DNA from: Entoloma clypeatum
Taxonomy: Eukaryota; Basidiomycota; Agaricomycetes; Agaricales; Entolomataceae
DNA: 64,000 bases
Direction: 5' to 3'
Assembly (NCBI GenBank): GCA_963565915.1
Contig: OY751488.1
Location: forward strand, 3,596,001-3,660,000
In this document: positions 33,694 to 44,418 of the stretch, piece by piece
Layout: each line of letters opens with the position of its first letter
Numbering within the stretch: position 1 is the first letter of the stretch
Position numbers and translations under genes: made by a program
Notes under the pieces: generated by a model
What the model was told of the DNA's origin: nothing
What the model saw: the letters and a program-made list of their open reading frames with translations, nothing else
Databases searched by the model: none

Positions 33694-35967
33694 TTATTCT
33701 CTAATATCAGACAGTTCATTGGGGAGTGACGCATTTTTGATGAGGTCAACAGCATTTTGAGATCTTGGTGTGATTTTCGCCCTGAACGTCTCTGGGAAAC
33801 TAATATTGGGTCCAATGTCAATGGAGGCTAAATAGCAACAAAAAAAGATGAGGTGCACCTAATCAATCCATCTTGGTATTTCGGTTGAATAGGGATTTCA
33901 TTCCCTTCTGCATCCGTATCCCTCGTGATATCAAACAATGAAAGCATGTACGAGGTCATGATGAACAGTGAGTTCATTGCTAGGAGTCTCCCAGGGCAAA
34001 GTCTGAACGCGTTTTCCATGATAAGATGTAGAAACAGTGGTACAGAGGGGATAGATCCGTACCTTCGACCAAATCCGAAGACATATCCCGGTTCCGCCGC
34101 GCCAAGAAAGCGTTCTGGCAGGAAATCGTCACTATCCTCGTAGCCTTCGCGTGCTATCGACCTAGGCGGCGTTGTAAACTAGAAGACAGATCATTGGGAA
34201 TGATAAATCAACGCACCAGATGTTTGGTAGGATGACAGTGCCTTCAGGAATACAATAACCTCGATACTCGTCTGCCTTTGCAGTCCGGCGCGGGAGGCCT
34301 AGGAGGTTTGCATTTCAGATGGGAGAATTTCGGACGTTCGGCTTGGTGAACAAGGACCCACTGCAAGGCAAAGCGATATGCCACCGCAACGTTTCGTAGA
34401 TCAGGGCCTCAACGTATGGGAGGCGTCCACGGTCGTCTATGGTGGGAAGTCGTGTCCCACCAAGGAGTTGGTCCAGTTCATCCTTGGCAAGTGCTTGTTT
34501 TTCGGGGTACATGGCCATGGCCATCACAAAGCATGTCATGGTCAAATAGGTCTGATGTATTCAAGCAAGTGTCAGCGTTCTCTGCGTGAGAAATGAAAGG
34601 ATCTTACGGTCTCTGCGCCAGCTAACCAAGATCGGAAATTAGAAGTTAGAAAGGTCCCTCATACTTATGCTAGTCCCAGACTGACCACCGTACATAGTCC
34701 CAGCGGTCCATCTGACAACTCAAATCAGTGGATTCTTCGCGAAATACTCAACAAGGTCAACTTACTTGACAGTCTCGGCAAATTCTATGTTGTTATCGTC
34801 TGAATGACCTTCCGCTTCGTGAGCAGAAAGCAAATCGTAGACATATGACGGCCGCGCAGTTCCCTCTGCCTAGATGGAGTTTCTTAAGCAGACGGTTTAG
34901 ACGCACAATGAAAACGGGGCACCATCTCATTCTGAACTTGCACGAACGGGCGAGTGACCAAGTCTTCAATAAGAACGCGAGACTTTCGAGCGTGGTTCTT
35001 GAAGCCCCCAAATGGGAACCACGCCGGTATATGTTTCACTATGGAAGAAAAAGGAGATGGATATTGACTGTACAGACCCCATCTGACCTACCTAGAGGGA
35101 TATGATCAAGCGCCATGGCGCTCGGGGTCATTGTATCTGAGATAATTTTCAAGACGCGTTCTGCATCTGTGATATACTAATGTATGGCAGATAATCAACG
35201 ATTAAGCCGACGAGAAAAAGTCTAGTATGCCTCACCGCATTGTCAGGAGAGTCTATGTCGATTCCGTATGTGACGGCTACTACAATCCGGCCTGCGCTTA
35301 ATCTGAACAGGTCTTGAAATTTGGCAGGCTGTTCTAGTAGAGCAATGACAAGCTGTAGCGCCGTGCGCTCTTGAAGACCATAGTATCTCTTGATAGGCCC
35401 ACTACCAAAAGCAGTGTGCGCAAGTTTGCGATGTTGTCTAAATTTATCGTCGTTATCAAACAGGGCCATGCTCTATTGATATGTTGAATGAGTGACGGTG
35501 TTATGTGAAGCAACGCGACCACTGACTCTGTTAAGACCCATGAGTTTCCCGAGCATCACGAGTGTTGGGCGGTGCGAATAGATTGAGCCCCGTTTTTCAA
35601 GCAATGCAGTCACGGATTCAAGCGTGTTAAGAACCACTGTTGGCCTTTTGCTCACATCGAGTGACTCCAACGCTAAAAACAGGACGCACAGTACGACTTG
35701 CGGAAGGCACGAAAATAGACGATATCCCCTGAACCAAAGTTTTTTAGTCTGTAATATAGATAAATCGATGGAGTGCCACACACCATATTTCTCCTTCCAC
35801 GAGTGAAACGTTTGCCAAACTTGTGAGGTGGGTAGGTCAAAAATATTGCCTACTAGAAGGTGAGGCGGAGGACCGGGTGGTAGTCTTGCTTTATTAGTGG
35901 CAAATCGCGCGTACACCCACCAGAGAAGAAGAGCAGAAATAGAAGCGTACGCAAGTTGGTGGTCCAT
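33694..35967 (-). CDS. Cytochrome P450 (cluster P450 A)
   Basis: Membrane-anchored monooxygenase of the ER. The start at 35967 gives MDHQLAYASISALLLWWVYA (anchor helix) followed by the proline hinge LPPGPPPHLLVGN. The C-helix region DDKFRQHRKLAHTAF has Phe where many P450s have Trp. Then the I-helix region (TMTCFVMAMAMYPEKQA), ExxR as YETLRWH, PERF as LPERFLGAAEPG and the heme loop FGFGRRLCPGRLLA, whose Cys is the iron ligand. The heme loop is split by an intron after FGFGR. The true end is reached by a 59-nt intron (GTGCAC...ATATTAG) after KYQDGLI, giving SFPETFRAKITPRSQN and a stop at 33694. Reading through instead stops at 33828. First gene of the putative biosynthetic cluster; substrate unknown. 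Confidence 0.9.
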
Positions 35968-37077
35968 TTCGTTTTGGCGAAATAGCCAACTTGGGGTGTG
36001 TTCAAAATGACCTGTGCGATTTGGCAAATTGAAATTGAAGCCCGGCAATCGAGAAAAAATTGATGTTAACACTATAGCCTATAGGGTCTTGCCTACAGGA
36101 CACTAGGGACTGACTAGGGCCGGACAAGCTTCTAATGGCAGATCCTTTCCTTCGTGATATCGTCGCCATCGTTGCAGTAGGGGGCTGTGGATCGTAACCA
36201 TCTGGATTCTGTGCAGATCCTAACCTATGGAGATCGGGCGGTGCCTTGCCACCAGTCGACTGGTCGACATCAGTCTGGCTCGCCCAGTTCCCGTGAGGCA
36301 CTCAGCGGTTTTTTGGAGCGCCGTGGCACGAAATTAGGCTGGCGGATCAATTTTGCATTAGTAAGCACGGCGCAAGTGCCTCCGGACAAGACACGCTGGT
36401 TCGTAGTTCGGACATGGGGCCTGCCGCCTACGGAGCCTGGATCGACATAATGGCCCAGATGTCGACCTCATCCAGAGGCACCTTTTGGGCTCACATGCAC
36501 TCGCTGAGCCACAAGGTTAGCAATATCACGGACCTCGGCACCCGCCATATCCTCGTTTTTGAGGTGGCGAGGAGGAAAGAGACGAAGGAGCCAAAAGAAG
36601 GCTCCACCACTGCAGTTGCACCAGAGGTGTGTAACTTCCAATCAATGAACGCTGCATAAATTCGGACAATTTGAGGGAAAGGGTTCCCGAGAGGACAGCG
36701 CATCTCCGATACAGGGGGGTCCTGTCCAACCTCTGTAGTTGTCTGTCCAAGCCTGGAAAACGAGGCGATCAATGCCTCCTCACGCGGTCACGACTTGTGC
36801 CAACATCCCGAATGTTACAACAATCCTGATTTCGACATCGGAGTCGCCTTGGACACACAAGCTGATTGGAGCAACGAGAACACCGATCCGTGTAGTAGGC
36901 TAGGAAACATAACTTGGCAGAAATCTCCATGCGCTCGATATCACAAGGTGGCCAGAGTTCCGGGAGAACATGGCTAAACGTCATCGTAATGGTGACTTTT
37001 CTTGAAATACCCTCTGCACAGCTCAGCTAGTTCACTTTTCTTTTGCTCACTCTCCTTCAACTCACTTTCCTTCGGCA
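35968..37077. other. 1.1-kb intergenic region between P450 A and the UbiA gene
   Basis: Divergent promoter space for two cluster genes. No recognisable gene; open frames of 60-99 codons are present on both strands but without motifs. A perfect 14-bp palindrome ACCAGTCGACTGGT lies at 36251-36264. Confidence 0.45.
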
Positions 37078-38260
37078 ATGCATCACATCCTAGACCATCT
37101 ATTACCCGTTCGATATGCGGTGGAAACTCTCTTTCTTTTCACATATACAGATTACAAGACTATTTTTATTCCCGTGGTGAGTATTACTGCAAGATTCTCC
37201 TTTCCATGTATTCAATCCATCCTCCTGTCCTTTGCAGGGGTTTTTCGCGTGCGTGTCGGCACCAGTACACTCAATAACACACGTCATCCATGGTTTAATG
37301 TGGATATGGCAAGTTTTTCATTCAAAAAAATTCGAATTATGATCTCGACTGATCTGGATGGGGAATTCGTAGGATACATTTGCTGCAGTGTAACACATCT
37401 AATCAAAGTCGAAGTAGTGAGGAGGACGCCATCAACCGACCGTGGCGTCCCATCCCCTCGGGCAGAATTTCGGGCAGATCCGTTGCCCTTCTCCGATTGT
37501 GCCTAATCCCTCTTTGCATTGCCCTTTCTGCCATCTATGGCTGGGATGTCGCTCTCGCTAGCACCCTCTTGACTGTGACAACTATCATATACGACGATTT
37601 TTCTTTGGCGGGCCATTGGATAGGCAAGAATGCATGCAACATCCTTGGTTACGCTTCATTCGAAATTGGTGCCACCAAAGTCATGAGTACGCTGGTGTCA
37701 TATATATTTCCAAATCATCGGCTTATAATTGAAAAAAATTACTTTTTCGCCCTTGCTAGGCCTTCATCAACAGTTCGACCACACAGCAATTCTCGCTATT
37801 CTGTGCAGCGCACTCGTCATCTTCACCACCATCCAATCTCAGGACTTTTCTGATACAGCCGGGGATGCCATGCTTGGGCGGGTCACTTTTCCCATATGCT
37901 ACCCACAATTGTGAGTATATGTCCACACCGACTTGGTGCTGTGATGCGTGCTGACTTTTGTCTCCAAGTTCACGCATATTCACATTCGCCGCCCTCGTTG
38001 TGTGGTCCTTGTTTTTGAGTTATCTGTGGGAATTGGGGACCTGCAGCACCTTGATCATTTGTGGATTGGGAACACTTGTCGGCTCGCGGTATTACCGCCT
38101 ACGCGAGGTTGCAGACGATACCTTGTCTTACAAACTTTATAATGTCAGTCACACGGCTCCAAGAAAATGAATCTCGCTAACAGAGAAATGATTACAGGTG
38201 TGGCTCCTGCTGGTACACATCCTTCCCGCACAACAGCGGTGGTCTCTCTTCAGTATATGA
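37078..38260 (+). CDS. UbiA-superfamily membrane enzyme (prenyltransferase or terpene cyclase)
   Basis: Polytopic protein of about 300 residues. It starts MHHILDHLLPVRYAVETLF and carries WIWIHLLQCNTSNQ, then the first acidic motif region NQSRSSEEDAINRPWRPIPS, which corresponds to the diphosphate/Mg-binding site of UbiA enzymes. A YDDFSLAGHW segment and the second acidic motif SQDFSDTAGDAMLGR follow. Six to eight hydrophobic helices surround these; the C-terminus ends AQQRWSLFSI. UbiA enzymes transfer prenyl groups. A fungal subgroup (for example Fma-TC of fumagillin biosynthesis and EriG of erinacine biosynthesis) instead cyclises farnesyl or geranylgeranyl diphosphate. The position between three P450s favours a secondary-metabolic role. 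The exon join before CNTSNQ uses a GC-AG intron (37309-37372). Reaction type cannot be decided from the sequence. Confidence 0.88.
37309..37372 (+). other. GC-AG intron in the UbiA gene
   Basis: The exon ends ...ATG TGG ATA TG and the intron starts GCAAGT, the optimal donor for GC-AG introns, ending TTCGTAG before G ATA CAT TTG CTG CAG. Splicing yields LMWIWIHLLQCNTSNQ. Competing GT donors give either a premature stop or loss of the WIW-HLL block. Length 64 nt. Confidence 0.75.
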
Positions 38261-39396
38261 CATATCCATAATCATAGTTGCGTTAATCTGCAAGCGACTT
38301 TGTTGTACATAACTAGACCAGTAGACTGAAAGAACAAATAAAATAAAAAGAGAAGTAAAATAAAAACTAGTCGACAGTGGGCATGGAGATGTCGAACTTG
38401 TACGACGTGCCAGCGGGCGAGTATTACGGAGCCGCAGCTCTGGAGAAAGTGCCCAAATGGAAAGTGGCAGGGCGATGGTTGCATCGTCTAAAATGATTAT
38501 GTTCTACCTTGTTCGTACGTGGAGGATGCAATACTTATCATGAAGTCGATGAACGTTTGAATTGGCACTATGGACACCGGCTGGAACAGAGTCAACCGGG
38601 TCGACCGGTTCATCGATTTTTTTCGTCACTGGGCCGGTGACGACGGCTTGTTCCTTCGAAAATGCCCTAGAGCAAGATCATGTGCTCACACCACATATCT
38701 CCAGCCTCGAGCCTCTCTCCACAGGTAAACGGGACATACTTATCATCCGTCCAATTTTTTTCCTTCCCCCGTTAAACGGGTCATCATCCCACCTACTTTT
38801 TTCACTTGTGAAACAAGATATTTTCGCTGGGAAGCAATCGGTAGTATACACTTCGAAGTACTTACTATGAAATGTGATGGGGTAGGAGTGTGGCGTCGCT
38901 GCTCTGAGAATCTGTGTCGCTCATGCCTTAAGCTGCCAGACAAGTGTTGTGGAGAGGGCGTAAATTTGATGGCAGCGTTCTTGGCAACGAAAGACGAAGA
39001 ACAGTGCAATGGTTACTGGATGAGGTTGGAGGACAACGTCATTAGGGTCTGTTTGCACAAGGCTTTTGAACGAAATTTGAAGCCCCTCAGCCAATCAGAT
39101 CGCTGGAATCCCTAGCTACAAGCCCGTATCCAGGCCTTATCCAAGTGTGCAAACCGACCCTATTGGATATTTCATGATTCCATGTAAACCTTTGCCTCTG
39201 CGAGTCACACACAGAACTTATGCCCCAACCGTTGCGTTCATAAGCCAGATAACGAGCGATGTACTTGGAACTGTCTACGTGCGCAATGATATACAGGTTT
39301 TGTCGCCGACAGGCATACTCCCAAGGTTGTTAGAAACGAGCGTATAATTTCAGTAGATTCTCGCAACCAGCCAGCGGTCTAACAATAGCAATGGAA
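38261..39396. other. Convergent intergenic region inside the cluster
   Basis: 1.1 kb between the 3' ends of the UbiA gene and P450 B. A CGG-N5-CCG inverted repeat within AACCGGGTCGACCGGTT lies at 38597-38607, but it is not close to any start codon. An 82-codon open frame at 38867-39115 is Cys-rich but unrecognised. No gene called. Confidence 0.4.
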
Positions 39397-41722
39397 TCAA
39401 GTGCTTTCCACAATTGGAGTGACCATCAAAGGGAGCTGGGGGATGGATCCTTCATCCCTTACAGTAGGAGCTTGAAGCCTTTGCGTCTCCCACACCACCT
39501 CGCGCTTCTCTGGCAACGCAAAATTGAAAGAAGGCAAGAGTATCGATAGGATGACCTTGATCCCCATCTGCGCAAACTTGAAGCCGCTGCAGGGGAGAAG
39601 ACAATGTTAGACCACAGCAAAAAAAAAAAGCAGGCACGTGTGCGTAACACTGACATGCAGGCCCGCGAACCTCCAACGAAGGTCATCAGGTTGGAGTATA
39701 CCCCCGGAATGCATGCATCGATGAGGGGTTGGGGCAACTTGGACAGCCAGCGCTCGGGTTTCCATTCTCTTGAGTCCTCACCCCATAGCGCTGCATTCCG
39801 ATTGGCGGACACCAGACCGGCCATGACGTTGGTGTTCTTTGGGATGAAAATTTCGCTCATCACCTTCCCGTCCTTTCCTGTGATCGGGTCGGAGAGTGGC
39901 ATGATGATGTCTTTGCGCGTTCTGTGTGATAGGACCTGTTGAGAGAAGGGGTTTTTGGTAGTTGATGACTTTATGAACTCACGTGCGAGCCGAGACGAAG
40001 AGCGGTGGGAAGCTAGGGAATGGCATGACAAGTTAACTGGAGTAAAGCAAATAGCCGAAAAAGTGGGGCTGCGTACAGTCTCAAGGTTTCGCGGATGACA
40101 GCTTCTAGGTACGGGAGGGTGTGGAGGTCGTCGTATGACAGATCTCCTCTCTCGTCGCGAGCTTGCGTGAGTTCGGAGCGGAGCTTTTCTTGAACGTTTG
40201 GGTAGAGTGCCAGTTGGTGGAGGATACGGGATACAGCACCCGAGGTGGTGTCCATGCCAGCCAGAAGGAACGAGCTGCAAAAAAATATCAGCGGTCGCGC
40301 GTGCGGGCTTGTACATCGAAGATGTACATACGTCATCTGAGCAAGGACTTCAGCCTCTGGTATACGATCTTCATCAGCAGCCTCCATGTTTGCTTTCACT
40401 GAGAAAGAGAAGATAAATGGCGGGAATTTGGAGTGGAAAGGCGTGAGCGTACTGAGAAGGCTCATAATATCTTTTCCTCTCCCGATTTGTTCAACTACAA
40501 CAGCGTCTCCGCTTGCGAGGGCTTGTTTCTTGACCTGCAAGATACTTTCCGACGCAGCGTGCATTGTATCGATAATGTCTCGAGTCTTCTTGATGTCATT
40601 CCATGGTGAGAACTTGATTAACCAGCGCCGGAAGGCGGCCGAGCCCAACTTGACTATCCATGGCGTGAATCGGATCAATAGCACCATGTTCGAAGTACCA
40701 GTGCTCGGTCTACAAGAAGAACGTGTAGGTGAGATGGCGGAAGAAGCTCGTTGAAAGAGCGTACAGGATAGCATGGATAGCCTTGCCGTATTGAAGTGCC
40801 TTGCTGTCTTTGGCCTCTTTCTCGAAGGAGTACCCCAGCCCACCTTGACCGATTAATTCGAGTGACGCGTTGGCTAAGATTTTCAGCATGTCAATTTCGG
40901 CACCCGTGGTGGGGATCTGGGATGCGATTTTATCGCGCAGCTGTAGAATGAATGCTCAATGATCCGGGAGAGGTTGAACATGGACGCGCACGACGGACCG
41001 AGTGAGTGATCTCATAGAAGATTGGCCTGCCGTGAAAAGGATTAGTTAACTGGGTGGATACTTGAAGGTGTGTGGATCGACTTGCAGAATCTGTCGCATA
41101 TGAGCGATGTGAAAAACGGGGTTCAAAAGTTTCCGTTGTCTTCGATGTTGCGCGCCTGAGAGATAAGTTGGAGCTCAGCGTCATTAAACTGCGCCGTACG
41201 TCGGTTTACCTCGAGTGGCAAAAACTCCCTCGCCGACGATGAGAAGATTGGTTCTGCAATTCAGGATGTTCAGCGCCGTGATGTTGGAACTGAGGGTACT
41301 ACGCACTCGATGAAAGAGTCTGTCACATCGTAGGTGTACTGGTCCTTGACGTACATACTGTACATGGCCGCCGAATCGAATATGTATAATTGTGAGTCCT
41401 GCGTCGAGTTGATGAGTGGGGCGAAAACCAACAAATGAAAGGCGGCCTTACCCCAAACATGCCATGGACTCTGATGACGGGACCATACTTTTGGGCAATC
41501 TCATCGTGGAATTCAAGTGAGTTGGGCGCGTATAATTGTTTTATATTGCCTTTGTGAAATGAGTCAAGACTAGAAGGATTTAAAAGACGTGGGCCAACCT
41601 GCGAGGAACGATTCTGGAGGAGGTCCCGGGATGTTTCTCAGGTGACGCTGAGTATAGTAGTAATCGAAAATGCGCCACAGAGCGTAAAAAAAAAGGAAAA
41701 GAAGGAGGAGAAGGATGGACAT
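39397..41722 (-). CDS. Cytochrome P450 (cluster P450 B)
   Basis: Begins MSILLLLLFLFFYALWRIFD (anchor helix), then RNIPGPPPESFLAG. Later exons give QHRRQRKLLNPVFH (C-helix region), the I-helix AGMDTTSGAVSRILHQLA, ExxR in IRETLRLY, WKPERWL and the heme loop FVGGSRACIGFKFAQ. The heme-loop codon for Ile is split by an intron whose 3' half contains a long poly-T tract. The last exon runs to MVTPIVEST (TGA 39397-39399). At least eight short introns occur. Segments HRRQRKLLNPVFH and CIGFK.A resemble those of P450 C next door, so the two are probably related paralogues. Transcribed divergently from P450 C over 203 bp. Confidence 0.9.
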
Positions 41723-41925
41723 GTTGTAAATTATTGTCAGTGCGACTCTGACTTTTTACACGGAGTCTTGTCTCGCCGGCGCATGCTTGGAGACGATCGC
41801 CAAGCGATGAGAGGACCGTGTGGTAAGAAAATCATCGAATGACACGGGCCGGATACAGCCGGTCACTCCACAGTCCACTGTGTCCCATAAAATGGCGTCG
41901 ACATCAGTTATTCAAGTTCACTGCG
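41723..41925. promoter_or_regulatory. Shared 203-bp promoter of P450 B and P450 C with CGG-N6-CCG
   Basis: The only DNA between two divergent P450 start codons. It contains the inverted repeat CGG-ATACAG-CCG at 41850-41861, the spacing recognised by some Gal4-type Zn2Cys6 dimers (yeast Ppr1 uses CGG-N6-CCG). A TATA-like CATAAAAT lies about 35 bp before the P450 C start. Binding by a particular factor is inference. Confidence 0.55.
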
Positions 41926-44214
41926 ATGGACGTCCTAACTGGTTATGCGACGGAAAGCCCACTACGATCCACTCTTTATGCTCTTCTAATCATACAAATC
42001 CTTCGAGTCTTTTTCCTTCATAGAATAACAACTCTCCGTCATGTCCCAATGCCAGTACGCTCATTCCAATTCATCTTCTTGTCCACACCCCTCATGATCA
42101 TTCATTCAGCCAGGCGCCTCTTGGCTATGGGGACACGAAAAGCTGGTATTCAACGCCTCAGTCGGACACGCATACGCTTCCTGGTTTGAGACCCTCGGGA
42201 GCTACGTGATCAAGATCAAAGGCGCACTCTTCAAGTCAGATATCGTACGTCTCGTCAACAGACCGCTTCCAGCGACCCAGCCCTAATTCATCTTGCGACA
42301 TCAAAAGCTCGTCATTTCGGATCCCCTCGCGCTTGAGCACATCATGCGCGGCAACACATACCATTATCGTACGTCTCCCTCCTTACCCCTTTACTGTACG
42401 CGCACCTTGACAAAAAAAGCCCGCGCACAGCTCGCAGCGAATCCGTCCGACACAGAATCGCACGCACCCTCGGCAAATCCTTCGCTTGGGTCGAGGGAGA
42501 GTCCGAGCACAAGCGCATGCGCCATCTCGTGGGCCCCGCATTCTCCCTAGAGGTGCTCAGGAATAGCGCGCAGGATATATACGCCGCTTCCGAAGCTGTG
42601 AGGCCGTTTCTATGCCCTATTATATTTGGCCAACTTGCTGTTTTAGCTCCACGCCTCGCTGGAAGCCCGCGTCTCTGCAGATGGTGGATCCTCGCTCCTG
42701 AACATCCAAGATTGCGTCAACCGTGCCACGTGCGTACATATACCGTCACGAGCCGGCCTAGGACGCATCGCTTAATTGTCTCTTCCCTCGACAGCCTGGA
42801 TGTCATTGGTCGGTTCGGTTTCGGACACGACTTTGGCGGTGGACACAACGACGACGGGAAGAAAATCATCAGCGCGTGGAATAACATGTCAAAGTTGGCC
42901 ATATCGCCGCGAGGGTTTATGGTATTCTTCCACTTTCTTACGACAAGTACAACGCCCTTACAGATTCCAGGCTATCCAAATTCTTAGCCGGTTCCCGTTT
43001 CTAAACGAACTTCCGCTGAAGCTCCTCAAGGCCCAGGGTGATGTCCGACTCACGATTCACAAAGGGGTTGGCCAAGAACTTTTGCGAAGGCAGAAAGAGT
43101 CTGATAAATACTCTGCTGCACGAAAAGATTTGCTTTCACTGCTCGGTAAGCGTAGCCTGCGCGAGGTGGACTTGTGTGTGGTTCTAATGGGTTATTGTAG
43201 TGAATGCAGTCAATGCCAAGGCGATAACGACGGACGAGATGTTGGATCATGTATGGCGTCCCACTCTCTCTACCTCGGCTAGGCTAACAACTGTGATATC
43301 TTCAGGTCAGCATGATCATGTGCGTAGCAGTCATGTCCACATTCCTTCCATTTCGTAGCTCACCTGCACATTCTTTTTCAGCATGGCCGGTTATGAAACT
43401 ACATCACAAACCGTGTCCTACGCTCTGTGGGAGCTGGCGAAGCATCCCGCCATGCAAGACCGACTGCGCGAGGAATGCGCTGAATTCCTCGGTGAGCCGT
43501 CGTACGACGACATGCAAACCAAACTCCCATTCTTGGATGCAGTGTTGCGGGAAACGTCAGTCCCCCACCTGCTGTTGTAAGGATCGTACCCCACTGACCA
43601 ATATATCACTTCCAAGTTTGAGAGTACATCCCGCTGTACCGACGGTGGAACGCCAGTCGGCGAAGGATGACGTGATTCCGCTTCGCCACCCCATCGTCGC
43701 AAAAGACGGCAGTCTCATCACCGAGCTTCACATTGAACCTGGCCAGGTATGGGATCCAGTGTCCCGCCACTCGTGTGATGCTAACTCCTCGGCGGTGAAC
43801 GAAAGACAGTCGTCATGCCTATACACGCCATCAATAGGCAAAACTCAGTCTGGGGCGACGGCAACGTCTTCCGTCCCCAGCGCTGGGTGGAACCCCTCCC
43901 CCCGCAAGACATGCTTACCAAAGGATGGGGCAACACGCTCGCGTTCAGCGACGGGCCTCGGAATTGCATCGGATTCAAACTCGGTACTGTGGTTTCCTTC
44001 CTTTATCTCGTGTATTTACTGACTGACTGGTCTCGCTTGTTGTATAGCCCTCTTCGAATCCAAAGCACTCTTGTTTGTCCTCGTCAAGAGCTTTAGGTTT
44101 CACGACACGGGGGCAGTGGTTGTCAACAAGCTGGCGTCGAGTTTGCAGGCCGTCGTCGTTGGGGAGGAGGAGAAGGGGCCACAGCTTCCCATTAGAGTGA
44201 CGTTGGTGGAATGA
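41926..44214 (+). CDS. Cytochrome P450 (cluster P450 C)
   Basis: Starts MDVLTGYATESPLRSTLYAL with a membrane anchor, then VPMPPGASWLWGHEKLVF. C-helix region: EHKRMRHLVGPAFS. Next LDVIGRFGFGHDFGG, I-helix MAGYETTSQTVSYALWELA, ExxR in LRETLRVHPAVP, FRPQRWVEPLP and the heme loop FSDGPRNCIGFKLA, then RVTLVE and TGA (44212-44214). All P450 landmarks are present, so the enzyme should be functional. The ATG at 41926 was chosen because an earlier ATG at 41892 is out of frame. Introns are short and GT-AG. It is the rightmost member of the cluster; the next gene is a cytoskeletal protein. Confidence 0.9.
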
Positions 44215-44418
44215 ATGGTAATGACGTAAGTTAGCACTTAGTATTAGCCACTAGTTGCGCCCGGAACAAAACGGCACGTTATTTACCTTCTCCCCCTCAC
44301 CCACCACAATCGAACACTGTTCTGGCGCTGGACGTCGAGGCTGGCGCCGTACGATCATTGAAATCGTTCCTTGTATATTTTCATACACCATACCTGGGAA
44401 GCCACTCGAAGAACCATC

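Noticed and set aside
36251..36264. Perfect 14-bp palindrome ACCAGTCGACTGGT in the P450 A / UbiA interval
   Set aside because: Single copy, far from either start codon, and not a motif I know for fungal regulators; could be chance.
38597..38607. CGG-N5-CCG inverted repeat
   Set aside because: Lies between two gene 3' ends rather than in a promoter, so a regulatory role is not supported.
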